Made by a program: the position numbers and the translations under genes. A DNA stretch of 64,000 nt from Rhodanobacter panaciterrae (lineage in GTDB: Bacteria > Pseudomonadota > Gammaproteobacteria > Xanthomonadales > Rhodanobacteraceae). Below, piece after piece: positions 45,748 to 56,891 of the stretch (positions are counted from its first letter, which is position 1; the number at the start of each line of letters is the position of its first letter). Below the pieces are notes generated by a model. It had not been told where the DNA came from. It worked only from the letters and a program-made list of their open reading frames with translations, and did not search any database. Location of the stretch: contig NZ_BMXT01000001.1 of NCBI RefSeq assembly GCF_014651895.1, positions 1,958,836 through 2,022,835 of the forward strand, written 5' to 3'.

Positions 45748-47361
45748 GTGAGCCGTCCAGCCGTCTGTCTTGCTGCACTCGTCACCGCACTGCTTGCGGT
45801 CCCGGCCATCGCCGCCGATGCCACGCCCCCTGCCGCCGCTTATGCATCGATCGCACAACTGCAACAGCGCATGGATACCGGCGCGCTCGACAGTCGACAG
45901 CTGACAAAGCAATTCCTGCAACGCATCCAGCAGATCGACCGTTCCGGCCCTGCCTTGCGTGCGGTGCTCGAAACGAATCCCGATGCGCTGCAGCTTGCCG
46001 GCGCGCTCGACGACGCACGCAAGAACAGCAAGACACACAGTCCGCTGTACGGCATTCCCGTCTTGCTCAAGGACAATATCGACACCGGCGACCGCATGCT
46101 CACCACTGCCGGTTCGCTGGCACTGGTCGATGCGCCGGCACCGCATGACGCTGGCCTAGTCGAGCGCTTGCGCAAGGCCGGCGCGCTGATTCTCGGCAAG
46201 ACCAATCTCAGCGAGTGGGCCAACATCCGTTCCAACCACGCCAGCAGCGGCTGGAGCGGACGCGGTGGACAGACACGCAATCCCTACGCGCTCGACCGCA
46301 ATCCCTGTGGCTCCAGCGCCGGTTCCGCGGCTGCGGTGGCAGCGGGACTGGTCACGGTGGCGATCGGTAGCGAAACCGATGGCTCGATCATCTGTCCCGC
46401 CTCGATGAACGGCATCGTTGGGATCAAGCCCACCCTGGGCCTGGTCAGCCGCAGCGGCATCGTGCCGATCAGCCACAGTCAGGACACTGCCGGCCCGATG
46501 GCGCGCAGCGTGGCCGATGCCGCGGCATTGCTCACAGTGATCGCCGGCAGCGATCCGCGTGACCCGGCCACGGCCGAGGCCGACCATCACGCCACCGATT
46601 ACAGCCGCTTCCTCGATCCGAATGGGCTGAAGGGCAAGCGCATCGGCGTCGTGCGCCAACTCGCCGGCGCCGAGCCGAATGCCGACCGCGTACTCGAGCA
46701 GGCGATTGCGCTGATGAAGGCGCAAGGTGCGGTCATCGTCGACCCGGTCAGCCTGCCGCATCTGACCGAGCTCGGTGATCCGGAACTGAGCGTGCTGCTG
46801 TACGACTTCAAGCACGACATCAATACGTATCTGGCCACCCGCACGGGTCTGAAGGTAAAGACGCTGGCCGACCTGATCGCCTTCAACCAGGCGCATGCCG
46901 CCGAAGAGATGCCCTGGTTCGGCCAGGAGCTGTTCGAGCAGGCCGAGAAGAAAGGCCCGCTCAGCGACAAGGCCTACGTGGATGCGCTGGCGAAGGCAAA
47001 ACTGCTGTCCGGCCCGCAAGGCATCGACGCCGCGCTAGCGAAGGACCATCTCGACGCACTGCTGGCGCCGTCATGGGGTCCGGCCTTCATGACCGATCCG
47101 GTACTCGGCGACCATGTGGTCAGCGGCGACCCCACCGTGGGCGGCGCTTCGCAACCGGCCGCCGTCGCCGGTTATCCGTCGATCACCGTGCCCGCCGGAT
47201 TTGCGCACGGTCTGCCGGTCGGCATCGTATTGTTCGGTGCGAAGTGGAGCGAGCCGACGCTGATCTCGATCGCTTATGGCTTCGAGCAACACGCCCAGGC
47301 ATGGCAGCCGCCGCAGTTTCTCGACACGGTGAATGGCCAACCCGCGACGGCTGCGCGCTGA
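45748..47361 (+). CDS. Secreted amidase (amidase signature family)
   Basis: 537 residues from a GTG start. A Sec signal peptide ends near AIAAD (residue 23). The Ser-Ser-Lys triad is visible: K108 in VLLKDNID, S189 in NPCGSSAGS and S213 in [10 protein letters not shown]. The family hydrolyses diverse amides; the exported location suggests peptide amides or xenobiotics rather than Glu-tRNA. It starts 101 bp from the divergent cytochrome gene and ends at a bidirectional terminator. Confidence 0.92.
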   Translation: MSRPAVCLAALVTALLAVPAIAADATPPAAAYASIAQLQQRMDTGALDSRQLTKQFLQRIQQIDRSGPALRAVLETNPDALQLAGALDDARKNSKTHSPLYGIPVLLKDNIDTGDRMLTTAGSLALVDAPAPHDAGLVERLRKAGALILGKTNLSEWANIRSNHASSGWSGRGGQTRNPYALDRNPCGSSAGSAAAVAAGLVTVAIGSETDGSIICPASMNGIVGIKPTLGLVSRSGIVPISHSQDTAGPMARSVADAAALLTVIAGSDPRDPATAEADHHATDYSRFLDPNGLKGKRIGVVRQLAGAEPNADRVLEQAIALMKAQGAVIVDPVSLPHLTELGDPELSVLLYDFKHDINTYLATRTGLKVKTLADLIAFNQAHAAEEMPWFGQELFEQAEKKGPLSDKAYVDALAKAKLLSGPQGIDAALAKDHLDALLAPSWGPAFMTDPVLGDHVVSGDPTVGGASQPAAVAGYPSITVPAGFAHGLPVGIVLFGAKWSEPTLISIAYGFEQHAQAWQPPQFLDTVNGQPATAAR

Positions 47362-47371
47362 AGAACCAAAG

Positions 47372-47396
47372 AAAAGGCGGCCGATGGCCGCCTTTT
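47372..47396. terminator. Bidirectional terminator between amidase and DAHP synthase genes
   Basis: A perfect 11-bp stem, AAAAGGCGGCC / GGCCGCCTTTT, with a 3-nt loop lies between convergent genes. The A and T arms provide a T run in both directions. Confidence 0.92.
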
Positions 47397-47421
47397 CCAC
47401 AAACGTTCTGCCGAGACTCGG

Positions 47422-48825
47422 TCAGCTCTGTCCACCGACCGACTTGCGCACGATCAGCATCGCCAGTTCCAGCGATTGCTCGTAGTTCAGTCGTGGGTCG
47501 ACCATCGACTTGTAGGCGCGGTCGAGATCCGTTTCGGACAGATCGCGCGCGCCGCCCATGCATTCGGTGACGTCTTCGCCGGTCAGCTCCAGATGCACGC
47601 CACCCAGCCGGGTACCGGCCGCCGCGTGGATGTCGAAGGCCTGGTCAAGTTCTCCGCGGATGTTGTCGAAGCGGCGGGTCTTGTAGCCGTTCGAGGTGCT
47701 CTCGGTATTGCCGTGCATCGGATCGGCTACCCACAACACGCGACGCCCTTCGCGCTTCACCGCTTCCAGCAGCGTTGGCAACGCGGCGGCGATCTTCGCA
47801 TTGCCCATGCGATGGATCAGGGTCAACCGACCCGGCTCGTCGTCCGGGTTCAGCGCATCGATCAGCGGCAACAGCTGCGCCGGCGTCACCGAAGGACCGA
47901 CCTTCACCGCGATTGGATTGCGGATGCCGCGGAAATATTCCACATGCGCGCCGTCCAGCGCGGCGGTGCGCATGCCGATCCACGGGAAATGGGTGGAGAG
48001 ATTGAAGAAGCCCGGATGGCGCGGCACCTGTCGAGTTAGCGCCTGCTCGTAGTGCAGCAGCAGCGCCTCGTGCGAGGTGAAGAAATCCACCTTGGAGAAT
48101 CCGGCAATCGGACCGGCCAGCGTTTCCATGAAGCGCAGCGAGTCGCCGATGCCGGCAACCATCTGCCGGTATTCGGCGGCCATCGGCGAATGCTCGACCC
48201 AGGCCAAGTCCCAGTATTCCGGATGATGCAGATCGGCGAAGCCGCCGTCGATCAGCGCACGCACGAAGTTCATGGTCAGTGCCGAATGTGCATGCGCCTG
48301 GATCAGCCGCTGCGGATCGGGGCGACGCGCCTCCACCGTAAATGCCGGACCGTTGACCACGTCACCGCGAAAGCTCGGCAGCGTCACACCGTCGCGTGTC
48401 TCCGTATCGGTCGAGCGTGGCTTGGCGTACTGGCCAGCAAAACGCCCCACGCGCAATACCGGCTTCTTCATCCCGTGCACCAGCACCAGACTCATCTGCA
48501 GCAGCACTTTCAGCCGGTTGGAAATGATCGGGCTGGTGCAGTCGGCGAAGCTTTCCGCACAATCACCACCCTGCAGCAGGAAGCGCCGGCCCTCCTGTGC
48601 CTCGGCCAGCGACTGCTTCAGCGCCAGCACTTCCCACGACGTCACCAGCGGTGGCAGTTTGGCCAACTGGGCACCGGCCGTCGCCAGCTCGACCGCATCG
48701 TCATACTGCGGCTGCTGCAACGCCTCGCGCTGCTGCCATGAATCGGGAGCCCAGTGACTGGGAACGGAAGCGTTGGGCAAACCGGCATTCATCGATACGG
48801 CCTTGATCACGGTTGGAGCATTCAT
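47422..48825 (-). CDS. 3-deoxy-7-phosphoheptulonate synthase, class II
   Basis: 467 residues. It condenses PEP and erythrose 4-phosphate, the entry step of the shikimate pathway. The class II features are LLQGGDCAESFADC, VLRVGRFAGQYAKPRS, IRNPIAVKVGP and VLWVADPMHGNT. It is the plant and mycobacterial type, not the AroFGH type. The ATG at 48825 overlaps the dsbB stop (ATGA), which supports this start; an ATG at 48792 would shorten it by 11 residues. Confidence 0.95.
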   Translation of the reverse strand: MNAPTVIKAVSMNAGLPNASVPSHWAPDSWQQREALQQPQYDDAVELATAGAQLAKLPPLVTSWEVLALKQSLAEAQEGRRFLLQGGDCAESFADCTSPIISNRLKVLLQMSLVLVHGMKKPVLRVGRFAGQYAKPRSTDTETRDGVTLPSFRGDVVNGPAFTVEARRPDPQRLIQAHAHSALTMNFVRALIDGGFADLHHPEYWDLAWVEHSPMAAEYRQMVAGIGDSLRFMETLAGPIAGFSKVDFFTSHEALLLHYEQALTRQVPRHPGFFNLSTHFPWIGMRTAALDGAHVEYFRGIRNPIAVKVGPSVTPAQLLPLIDALNPDDEPGRLTLIHRMGNAKIAAALPTLLEAVKREGRRVLWVADPMHGNTESTSNGYKTRRFDNIRGELDQAFDIHAAAGTRLGGVHLELTGEDVTECMGGARDLSETDLDRAYKSMVDPRLNYEQSLELAMLIVRKSVGGQS

Positions 48826-49325
48826 TTCAGGAAAGTTCGGCGGCGCGCGGCCACGATCGCCAGCGCGGCCAGTGCAATGAACCACAGCAGGGTCCAGGCC
48901 GGCATCGGCAGACCCAGAATCGGTTCAACCTTGGCGCACTCGCCGGAGCCGGTGAACACCTTCTGGAACATGGCCGCCAGCGGGAAGTTGTCGAACAGAT
49001 ATCCGATTCCCGGTCCGCACGACGGGACCTGGTCAGCCGGCAGCGACTGCAGCCACAGATGCCGGCCGGCCACGGCGATACCGAAGAGCGACCCGATCAG
49101 CGCGCCACCGGCATACACCCAGCGAGCGCCACCACGCGGCGCATGCAAGGCGCCCAGCAGGAAAAAGAGTGCCATCACGATGAACGCCACGCGCTGGAAG
49201 ACGCACAGCGGGCAAGGAAACAGGCCCCAGTAAAATTCGGTGTACAGCGCAAAGCCCAGCAGGCTCGCACAAATCAGGAAGCCGACGAAAAAACTGACAC
49301 GGTACGACCAGCGGAATGGATTCAT
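48822..49325 (-). CDS. dsbB: Disulfide bond formation protein DsbB
   Basis: 167 residues with four membrane helices. It reoxidises DsbA and passes electrons to quinone. The first cysteine pair, C38 and C41, lies in PCPLC; the second, C103 and C130, in PSCGPG and GSGEC. It is translationally coupled to the DAHP synthase gene. It begins just past the terminator of the ribosomal cluster. Confidence 0.96.
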   Translation of the reverse strand: MNPFRWSYRVSFFVGFLICASLLGFALYTEFYWGLFPCPLCVFQRVAFIVMALFFLLGALHAPRGGARWVYAGGALIGSLFGIAVAGRHLWLQSLPADQVPSCGPGIGYLFDNFPLAAMFQKVFTGSGECAKVEPILGLPMPAWTLLWFIALAALAIVAARRRTFLK

Positions 49326-49429
49326 GGCGAATTGTTGCGTTGCGGAACAACGACCTTACCTGTTCGTCGGCGCGCTGTCAGCAGGGCTGCGACATTCCGT
49401 GAAAATTTCCCCCTGCCCGCGCGTACAAA

Positions 49430-49462
49430 ACAAAAAACCCGGCAGGTTGCCCTGCCGGGTTT
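49430..49462 (-). terminator. Terminator of the S10-spc-alpha cluster
   Basis: The stem AACCCGGCAGG / CCTGCCGGGTT with a 4-nt loop is followed on the minus strand by TTTTTTG. It lies 50 bp after rplQ. Confidence 0.92.
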
Positions 49463-49511
49463 CTGTATATGGACGTCTGAACGCCTGTTCGATCGGATTG
49501 AACCGGCGAAC

Positions 49512-49895
49512 TTACTCGGCGTCGACAGCCTCGACCTGCGGGCGACCGACCAGCTCGACATACGCCATCGGCGCATTGTCGCCGGGACGGAAGCCGCACT
49601 TGAGGATACGCAGGTAGCCGCCGGGACGCTCGTTGTAACGCGGCCCCAGCTCGACGAACAACTTGCCGACCGCTTCCTTGTCGCGCAGGCGCGAGAAGGC
49701 AAGGCGGCGATTGGCCACGCCGTCGGTCTTGGCGAGCGTGATCAGCGGCTCGGCCACGCGGCGCAGTTCCTTCGCCTTGGGCAGGGTGGTACGGATCAGC
49801 TCATGCTTGATCAGCGAGGACGCCATGTTCTTGAACATGGCTTCGCGGTGCGAGCTGGTGCGATTGAGTTTGCGTCCGGATTTTTGATGGCGCAT
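49512..49895 (-). CDS. rplQ: 50S ribosomal protein L17
   Basis: 127 residues. The N-terminus [20 protein letters not shown] is the invariant L17 start. It is the last gene of the alpha operon. The gap to rpoA upstream is 285 bp, much longer than the usual few tens of bases, because hairpin repeats are inserted. Confidence 0.97.
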   Translation of the reverse strand: MRHQKSGRKLNRTSSHREAMFKNMASSLIKHELIRTTLPKAKELRRVAEPLITLAKTDGVANRRLAFSRLRDKEAVGKLFVELGPRYNERPGGYLRILKCGFRPGDNAPMAYVELVGRPQVEAVDAE

Positions 49896-49959
49896 GGCAG
49901 AGTCTCTGATGTCTGTTGTTATGAAAAACCGGCGCTTGTGTCCGGCTTCCCGCGGTTAC

Positions 49960-50120
49960 CCGCTATGAGGAGCCTCTTAGAACAGGCTCTTATTAGAAGT
50001 GTGGCCACGGATGACCACCTTTGGCGGTTGGCAAAGCGGGCAAACCCATACTTGCCAAACCGAAATGCCGCAGCGATCAAGCGGATCGCAAAAAAGATCG
50101 CGGCCACGAATGGCCGCTTC
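49960..50120 (-). repeat. Hairpin repeats between rpoA and rplQ, one terminator-like
   Basis: On the minus strand a perfect 7-bp stem, GCGGCCA / TGGCCGC with a TTCG tetraloop (50100-50117), is followed by GATC and six Ts (50090-50095), the form of an intrinsic terminator or attenuator. A second, imperfect copy (GTGGCCA / TGACCAC) is at 50001-50018. A third relative lies at about 55698-55716 between rplR and rplF. I see no gene in 49896-50180. Confidence 0.7.
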
Positions 50121-50180
50121 TGGCGTCTGGCGAGAGAGCTAGGCCCAAACTCGCCAGTCCGCCGGTACTACAAGAAACTA

Positions 50181-51179
50181 TCAGCCCAGCTGCATACCGT
50201 GGGACAAGCCCGGCGGCGGCCAGTTCTCAAGCTTCATGCCGAGTGCGAGACCACGCCCGCCCAGCACATCCTTGATCTCGGTCAGCGACTTTTTGCCCAG
50301 GTTCGGCGTCTTCAGCAGCTCGACTTCGGTCTTCTGTACCAGATCGCCGATGTAGTAGATGCTCTCGGCCTTCAGGCAGTTCGCCGAACGCACGGTGAGC
50401 TCGAGATCGTCGATCGGACGCAGCAGCAGCGGATCGAAACCGCTCTTCTCGGCCTTGTCGGTAGCGCTCTCGCGACGCGAGAAGTCACCGAACACGGACA
50501 GCTGGTCGTTGATGATCTCGGCGGCCTTGCGGACCGCGTCTTCCGCACCGATCGTGCCGTTCGTCTCGATGTCCAGCACGAGCTTGTCGAGGTTGGTGCG
50601 CTGCTCGACACGAGCGGCGTCCACTTCGTAAGCCACGCGCAGCACCGGCGCGAACGACGCGTCCAGCTGCAGGCGACCGATCGGACGTGCCTCGTCATCC
50701 GGATGCTGACGCGTGCTGGCCGGCTGATAGCCGACGCCGCGACGCACCTTCAGACGCATGTTGAGCGCGATGTCCTTGGTCAGGTGGCAGATCACGTGCT
50801 CGGGGTTGATGATTTCCACCGAATGGTCGACGACGATGTCGCCGGCCGTGACCACGCCCTTGCCCTTCTTGGACAAGGTCAGGGTGACTTCATCACCCGT
50901 GTGCTGACGGATCGCCACGTCCTTGAGGTTGAGCAGGACTTCAATGACGTCCTCCTGCAGACCTTCCAGGGTGGTGTATTCGTGCAGCACGCCATCGATT
51001 TCAACCTCGACGATGGCACTGCCAGGGATCGAGGAGAGCAGTACGCGACGCAGCGCGTTGCCCAGGGTGTGGCCGAAGCCACGCTCGAGCGGCTCGACCA
51101 CCACCTTGGCGCGGTTGGCTCCGAGCTGTTCGACGCTGAGGCCTCGGGGCCGCAGCACACTAGTTGACGAAACTGCCAT
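50181..51179 (-). CDS. rpoA: DNA-directed RNA polymerase subunit alpha
   Basis: 332 residues. The N-terminal dimerisation domain contains [20 protein letters not shown]. The C-terminal domain near residue 250 onwards carries [17 protein letters not shown] and [14 protein letters not shown], which bind UP elements and activators. Normal length. It sits between rpsD and rplQ as usual. Confidence 0.98.
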   Translation of the reverse strand: MAVSSTSVLRPRGLSVEQLGANRAKVVVEPLERGFGHTLGNALRRVLLSSIPGSAIVEVEIDGVLHEYTTLEGLQEDVIEVLLNLKDVAIRQHTGDEVTLTLSKKGKGVVTAGDIVVDHSVEIINPEHVICHLTKDIALNMRLKVRRGVGYQPASTRQHPDDEARPIGRLQLDASFAPVLRVAYEVDAARVEQRTNLDKLVLDIETNGTIGAEDAVRKAAEIINDQLSVFGDFSRRESATDKAEKSGFDPLLLRPIDDLELTVRSANCLKAESIYYIGDLVQKTEVELLKTPNLGKKSLTEIKDVLGGRGLALGMKLENWPPPGLSHGMQLG

Positions 51180-51194
51180 GCAGAACTCCGGTGA

Positions 51195-51821
<627 letters not shown>

Positions 51822-51832
51822 GGGTATGCTCC

Positions 51833-52219
51833 TTAGACTCGACGCTTCTTGGGGGGACGGCAGCCGTTATGCGGAATCGGCGTGACGTCGATGATGTTGA
51901 GCACCTTGTAGCCCAACGCGTTCAGTGAACGCACTGCCGACTCGCGACCCGGGCCTGGGCCCTTGATGCGCACTTCGACAGTCTTTACGCCGTAGTCGCC
52001 TGCAGCACGGCCAGCCTTTTCGGCGGCAACCTGCGCAGCGAACGGGGTCGACTTGCGCGAGCCACGGAAACCGGCGCCGCCGGCAGTAGCCCACGACAAG
52101 GCATTGCCCTGGCGATCGGTGATGGTGACGATGGTGTTGTTGAAGGAGGCCTGCACGTGTGCCACGGCATCCGTGACAACGCGCTTGATCTTCTTCTTGG
52201 TCTTGACCGGCTTAGCCAT
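51833..52219 (-). CDS. rpsK: 30S ribosomal protein S11
   Basis: 128 residues. Core motifs are [19 protein letters not shown] and the C-terminal [18 protein letters not shown]. It forms part of the platform of the small subunit. It is 12 bp from both neighbours. Confidence 0.97.
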   Translation of the reverse strand: MAKPVKTKKKIKRVVTDAVAHVQASFNNTIVTITDRQGNALSWATAGGAGFRGSRKSTPFAAQVAAEKAGRAAGDYGVKTVEVRIKGPGPGRESAVRSLNALGYKVLNIIDVTPIPHNGCRPPKKRRV

Positions 52220-52231
52220 ATTCGGAATCCG

Positions 52232-52588
52232 TTACTTCTTGATCGCGCGACGGGGACCCTTGCGGGTACGTGCGTTGGTACGCGTGCGCTGGCCGCGCAC
52301 CGGCAGGCCGCGACGGTGGCGCAAGCCACGGTAGCAACCCAGATCCATCAGACGCTTGATGGCCATACCCACCTCGCGGCGCAGATCGCCTTCGACAATG
52401 TACTTGCCGATCTCGTGGCGGATTTTCTCCACCTCGCCTTCACTGAGGGACTTGATCTGGGTGGTGGGAACCACACCAGCATCCACGCAGACTTTCTTGG
52501 CCCGGCTGCGGCCGATACCGTAAATGCTCTGCAGACCAACCCAGACATGCTTCTGGACCGGCAAATTGACACCCGCGATGCGCGCCAT
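52232..52588 (-). CDS. rpsM: 30S ribosomal protein S13
   Basis: 118 residues starting [23 protein letters not shown] is the helix-two-turn-helix region, and [19 protein letters not shown] is the conserved tail contacting tRNA. GGAGAAAG precedes the ATG. It is the first gene of the alpha operon; no rpmJ lies before it. A TTG 42 bp upstream is in frame but lies in the promoter region. Confidence 0.97.
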   Translation of the reverse strand: MARIAGVNLPVQKHVWVGLQSIYGIGRSRAKKVCVDAGVVPTTQIKSLSEGEVEKIRHEIGKYIVEGDLRREVGMAIKRLMDLGCYRGLRHRRGLPVRGQRTRTNARTRKGPRRAIKK

Positions 52589-52629
52589 GATGTACTTTCT
52601 CCGATGCTTTCGTGCGCGGTAAACGCGCA

Positions 52630-52658
52630 ATTTTAACCTGAATTACACTGACTGGAAA
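52630..52658 (-). promoter_or_regulatory. Candidate promoter of the alpha operon
   Basis: On the minus strand TTTCCA (52653-52658) and TAAAAT (52630-52635) are separated by exactly 17 bp and lie about 45 bp before rpsM. It would let rpsM-rpsK-rpsD-rpoA-rplQ be transcribed apart from the spc genes. Confidence 0.55.
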
Positions 52659-52713
52659 GCCCTGCGACACCGTGGTGCCGCCACTCCCCGACTTTGACCA
52701 TCCGTTTGCAGCC

Positions 52714-54036
52714 TTAGCTGCGGCGCAGATTGGCCTTCTTGAGCAGACTTTCGTACTGGTGACTGACCAAGTGCGCCTGCACCTGAGCCGTGAAATCCAT
52801 CACCACCACCACCACGATCAGCAGCGACGTGCCACCGAAATAAAACGGTACATGCCAAGACTGCTGCATGAACGACGGCACCAGACACACCAGTACCAGA
52901 TACAACGCACCGACACCGGTCAGACGAGTCATCACCGCATCAATGTAACTGGCCGTGGCCCGCCCCGGACGAATCCCCGGAATCAGCGCACCCGACCGCT
53001 TGAGGTTGTCGGCGGTCTCGTCGGCGTTGAACACGATCGCCGTGTAGAAGAACGCAAAACCGATCACCAACACCGAAAACACAATTTCGTACAGCGGATT
53101 GCCCGGGCTCAGCGACTGGGTCAGATCCTGCAACCAGCGCGACTGCTGACCGGTACTGAACCAGCTGATCGCGGTGGCCGGAAACATCAACAGACTTGAA
53201 GCGAAGATCGGCGGAATCACACCCGCCATGTTGATCTTCAGCGGCAAGTTCGAACTCTGGTTCATGTAGGCCTTCTGCCCACCGGACCGTCGTGCGTAGT
53301 TCACCGTGATGCGCCGCTGGGCGCGCTCCATGAACACCACGAAGGCAGTTACGGTCAGCGTCAGACCAACCACCATCAACAGCTTGAGCAACGTCAGCTC
53401 ACCGTTGTTGGCCATACCCAAGGTATTGACCACCGCTCCCGGCAGACCCGCCACGATACCGGCGAAGATCAGCAGCGAAATGCCGTTGCCGATACCGCGC
53501 TCCGTCATCTGTTCGCCCAGCCACATCAGGAACATCGTGCCGGCGGTAAGCCCGACCACGGATGACATGATGAAACCGAAACCTGGCGTGTAGACCACCG
53601 GTGCGCCACCCGCGGCAACCTGATTCTGCAACGCCACCGCAATACCGAACGACTGGAACGCTGCCAAGGCCACCGTGGCATAGCGCGTATACATCGTCAT
53701 CTTGCGCTTGCCGGCCTCACCTTCCTTGCGCAGTGCCTGCATGCTCGGTATCACCGAGCCCATCATCTGGAACACGATCGACGCCGAGATGTACGGGATC
53801 ACGCCAAGCGCGAACACCGAAAACCGCGCCAGTGCGCCACCCGAGAACATGTTGAACATGTCCATCAGGCCGTTGCCGTTGACCAGACTGGTCATCGCCT
53901 CCGGATTGACGCCAGGTACCGGAATGAACGAACCAAGCCGGAACACCACCAGCGCACCGATCACGAAGAAGATGCGCTGACGAAGCTCCGTCAGCTTGCC
54001 GAGTTTGCCGAGTGCATTGCCCTTGGCTGCTGCCAC
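52714..54036 (-). CDS. secY: Protein translocase subunit SecY
   Basis: 440 residues with ten membrane helices. It is the channel of the Sec translocon. The N-terminal LRQRIFFVIGALVVFRLGSF and RFSVFALGVIPYISASI (helix 2) are conserved, as is the RSGGQKAYMNQSSNLPLKIN loop before helix 7. It is 4 bp from rplO, in the standard spc position. Confidence 0.97.
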   Translation of the reverse strand: MAAAKGNALGKLGKLTELRQRIFFVIGALVVFRLGSFIPVPGVNPEAMTSLVNGNGLMDMFNMFSGGALARFSVFALGVIPYISASIVFQMMGSVIPSMQALRKEGEAGKRKMTMYTRYATVALAAFQSFGIAVALQNQVAAGGAPVVYTPGFGFIMSSVVGLTAGTMFLMWLGEQMTERGIGNGISLLIFAGIVAGLPGAVVNTLGMANNGELTLLKLLMVVGLTLTVTAFVVFMERAQRRITVNYARRSGGQKAYMNQSSNLPLKINMAGVIPPIFASSLLMFPATAISWFSTGQQSRWLQDLTQSLSPGNPLYEIVFSVLVIGFAFFYTAIVFNADETADNLKRSGALIPGIRPGRATASYIDAVMTRLTGVGALYLVLVCLVPSFMQQSWHVPFYFGGTSLLIVVVVVMDFTAQVQAHLVSHQYESLLKKANLRRS

Positions 54037-54040
54037 CTGA

Positions 54041-54472
54041 TTACTCCACGCTGCCGCCGGCCGCCTCGATGGCTGCCTTGGCGCCGGCGGTAGCCAGCAA
54101 ACCCGACAACTTCACCGCGCGACCGATTTCACCCTTCAGAACCACCTTGACCTTCTTCGCGCGGCTGTTGATCAGGCCAGCCTGATGCAGCACGACGACG
54201 TCGATCACGTCAGCCTTGAGGTTGGCCAGCTGATACAGGAACACTTCCTGGCTCGCTGCCTTCGTCTTCGAGCGGAAGCCGACCTTCGGCAACCGGCGCT
54301 GCAGCGGCATCTGGCCGCCCTCGAAACCGTACTTGTGGGTACCACCGGCACGGGCGTGCTGACCCTTGTGTCCGCGACCAGCGGTCTTGCCCATGCCCGA
54401 ACCGATGCCGCGACCGACGCGCAGACGCGTCTTGTGCGAGCCGGCGGCCGGCTGAATGTCATTCAAACGCAT
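54041..54472 (-). CDS. rplO: 50S ribosomal protein L15
   Basis: 143 residues. The glycine-rich N-terminus [19 protein letters not shown] and [17 protein letters not shown] are diagnostic. It is a late 50S assembly protein. It lies between rpmD and secY. Confidence 0.97.
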   Translation of the reverse strand: MRLNDIQPAAGSHKTRLRVGRGIGSGMGKTAGRGHKGQHARAGGTHKYGFEGGQMPLQRRLPKVGFRSKTKAASQEVFLYQLANLKADVIDVVVLHQAGLINSRAKKVKVVLKGEIGRAVKLSGLLATAGAKAAIEAAGGSVE

Positions 54473-54477
54473 GATGC

Positions 54478-54678
54478 TTACTCCTCGACCCGGACCAGGT
54501 AATAGACCGTGTTGATCAGGCCACGCACCTGCGGGCTGTCCTTCAGTTCACGGACGTCGTTGATCTTGCCCAGACCCAGCGCCTTGACGCTGAGACGGTG
54601 ACGCGCCTGCACGCCGCGCAGGCCCTTGACCAGGCGCACGCGCACGGTCTTGTCGGCGGTTTGTTGAGACTTAGCCAT
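54478..54678 (-). CDS. rpmD: 50S ribosomal protein L30
   Basis: 66 residues, starting [40 protein letters not shown] is the conserved middle. The short bacterial form is present. It overlaps the rpsE stop by 8 bases. Confidence 0.95.
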   Translation of the reverse strand: MAKSQQTADKTVRVRLVKGLRGVQARHRLSVKALGLGKINDVRELKDSPQVRGLINTVYYLVRVEE

Positions 54679-55180
54679 TGCCGAGCACCTCATCCAGGGT
54701 CTTGCCACGCTTGGCGGCGATCTTCTTGGGCGAGGCAACAGCCTGCAGACCCTTGATGGTGGCGCGCACCAGGTTGATCGGGTTGCGCGAACCGACGGCC
54801 TTGGCCAGCACGTTCTTGACGCCAACCACTTCCAGCACGGCACGCATGGCACCACCGGCGATCACGCCAGTACCTTCCGAAGCGGGCTGCATGTAGACGC
54901 GGGCCGCACCGTGGTTGGCCTTGATGGCGTACCACAGGGTGCCGTTGTTCAGTTCGATGTTCACCATCTGGCGGCGGGCACGCTCCATCGCCTTGGAGAT
55001 GGCAACTGGCACTTCACGCGCCTTGCCATAGCCGAAGCCGACCTTGCCCTCGCCATCACCGACCACGGTCAGTGCGGTGAAGCTCATCTGGCGGCCACCC
55101 TTGACGGTCTTGGCCACGCGGTTGACGGCGATAAGCTTCTCGAGCAAGCCGTCCGAATTTTCGCGATCGTTAGAAGACAT
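54671..55180 (-). CDS. rpsE: 30S ribosomal protein S5
   Basis: 169 residues from the ATG at 55180, which has GGAAAAG just upstream; an ATG at 55192 would add four residues. Core motifs are [20 protein letters not shown] and the [11 protein letters not shown] loop, then [20 protein letters not shown]5 affects translational accuracy and shapes the mRNA entry site. Confidence 0.95.
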   Translation of the reverse strand: MSSNDRENSDGLLEKLIAVNRVAKTVKGGRQMSFTALTVVGDGEGKVGFGYGKAREVPVAISKAMERARRQMVNIELNNGTLWYAIKANHGAARVYMQPASEGTGVIAGGAMRAVLEVVGVKNVLAKAVGSRNPINLVRATIKGLQAVASPKKIAAKRGKTLDEVLGNG

Positions 55181-55290
55181 GTTCTTTTCCATGTGCCCGG
55201 CTAGGCCAGGACTTTACTTGCGGCTGAGCCGCTTGGAGTTGTAGTTGGTGCAGCGGGAATCAGGACAAGCCCGATTCCCAGGTAGTGCTT

Positions 55291-55644
55291 TTAGAACTTG
55301 AGGCCCGCTTCGCGCGCCGCATCGGCCAGCGCCTTAATGCGACCATGGAAGCGGAAGCCGGAGCGATCAAACGCCACCGACTCGATACCCGCCGCCATCG
55401 CACGCTCGGCAACTGCCTTGCCCACGGCCGCGGCTGCAGTCAGGTTCTTGGTGCCCTTGAGGCCTTCAGCAACCGACTTCTGCACGGTGGAGGCGGCAGC
55501 CACCACGTTCACGCCGGAAGCGTCGAACACCTGTGCGTAGATGTGCTGACCGGTGCGGTGCACCGACAAGCGGGCGACAGCCAGCTTGCGGATATGACAA
55601 CGCGTGGACTTGGCGCGACGCAGGCGATTTTCGTTCTTGTTCAT
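55291..55644 (-). CDS. rplR: 50S ribosomal protein L18
   Basis: 117 residues. It binds 5S r[20 protein letters not shown] and the C-terminal [20 protein letters not shown] are typical. The gap to rpsE is about 110 bp, wider than in E. coli. Confidence 0.97.
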   Translation of the reverse strand: MNKNENRLRRAKSTRCHIRKLAVARLSVHRTGQHIYAQVFDASGVNVVAAASTVQKSVAEGLKGTKNLTAAAAVGKAVAERAMAAGIESVAFDRSGFRFHGRIKALADAAREAGLKF

Positions 55645-55735
55645 CGTTAATTCCTCGAAAGCGGATCGGCTTGTATCAGGGGACTCTTTAGAAGGGCTCG
55701 ACCACGAATGATCGGACTTTCAGGAGGGACCCGCT

Positions 55736-56263
55736 TTACGCCTTCTTGGCTTCCTTCAGGGTGATCTTCTCACCGGCATAACGCACACCCTTGCCCTTGT
55801 AGGGCTCCGGCGGACGGAAGCCGCGAATCTTGGCTGCCACCTGACCCACAACCTGCTTGTCGGTGCCCTTGATCAGGACCTCGGTCTGCGTCGGGGTTTC
55901 GATGCTGATGCCTTCCGGCGCCTCGAACACCACCGGGTGCGAGAAGCCCAGGCTCAGGTTCAGCGACTTGCCCTGCATGGCGACGCGGTAACCCACGCCG
56001 ACCAGCTCAAGCTTGCGCTCGTAACCTGTGGAAACACCGGTGACCATGTTGGCCAGCAGCGCGCGAGCGGTACCGCCGAACTTGTCGTCGGTGCCTTCGG
56101 CGAGGCTGATGGTGGCAACACCATTGTCCACGGCGACAGTGACGCCCGGCAGGTGATGCACGGACAAGGTGCCCTTCGGGCCCTTCACGGAGATCGCGTC
56201 GGCAGCGACGGTCAGCTCCACGCCCTTCGGCAGGGAAATCGGTTTCTTGGCTACACGTGACAT
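55736..56263 (-). CDS. rplF: 50S ribosomal protein L6
   Basis: 175 residues. It starts [19 protein letters not shown], and the late [18 protein letters not shown] is the most conserved part. It lies near the sarcin-ricin loop. The 91 bp before rplR contains a hairpin relative of the rpoA-rplQ repeat. Confidence 0.97.
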   Translation of the reverse strand: MSRVAKKPISLPKGVELTVAADAISVKGPKGTLSVHHLPGVTVAVDNGVATISLAEGTDDKFGGTARALLANMVTGVSTGYERKLELVGVGYRVAMQGKSLNLSLGFSHPVVFEAPEGISIETPTQTEVLIKGTDKQVVGQVAAKIRGFRPPEPYKGKGVRYAGEKITLKEAKKA

Positions 56264-56274
56264 TGAATGACTCC

Positions 56275-56670
56275 TTATGCCACTTGGCCGATGACTTCGC
56301 CGCCCAGACCCTTGGCACGGGCCTGCGCATCGGTCAACAGACCAGCGGAAGTCGAGATGATCGAGATACCCAGGCCGCCGAGGACCTTCGGCAGTTCGTC
56401 CTTGCCGCGGTAAACACGCAGGCCGGAACGGCTGACACGGGAGATGGTCTCGATGGCCGGCTGGCCTTCGAAATACTTGAGCTTGAGCTCGAGCACCGGC
56501 TTGCCTTCCTCGGCGGAAGTCTTGGCGTCGAGAATGTAGCCCTCGTTCTTGAGAAGGTTGGCGATCGCCACCTTCAATTTCGACGACGGCATACGAACAG
56601 TCGGCTTGCCCATGGCCTGGGCATTGCGGACGCGCGTAAACAGATCGGCGATGGGATCAGTCATGCTCAT
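56275..56670 (-). CDS. rpsH: 30S ribosomal protein S8
   Basis: 131 residues. It starts [20 protein letters not shown], with AAGGATG upstream, and ends in the [18 protein letters not shown] region. In E. coli S8 is the translational repressor of the spc operon through a site near rplE. A 221-bp gap separates it from rpsN and holds two small hairpins (56730-56746 and 56821-56840) but no gene. Confidence 0.96.
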   Translation of the reverse strand: MSMTDPIADLFTRVRNAQAMGKPTVRMPSSKLKVAIANLLKNEGYILDAKTSAEEGKPVLELKLKYFEGQPAIETISRVSRSGLRVYRGKDELPKVLGGLGISIISTSAGLLTDAQARAKGLGGEVIGQVA

Positions 56671-56891
56671 GAAAACATCCTTCAGAGTGCACCGATATCC
56701 GATAAAACCGGAAATCAATCAGATTGTGAGCCGACATAAAGTCGGCCTGCTTTGCGCAGACCGCCGACAATATCAGCATTTCCAGATTTTAGCGAATCTC
56801 GATGCGGTAGTCGCATCAACGGCGGCACAAACATGCCGCCGGGTGAACCAGTCGCGAAGCCTCGACCTCGCGAACCAGTCCGTGTTGGGTA

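Noticed and set aside
48813..51167. 784-codon plus-strand frame across dsbB, rplQ and rpoA
   Set aside because: It crosses several conserved genes and their terminator on the opposite strand.
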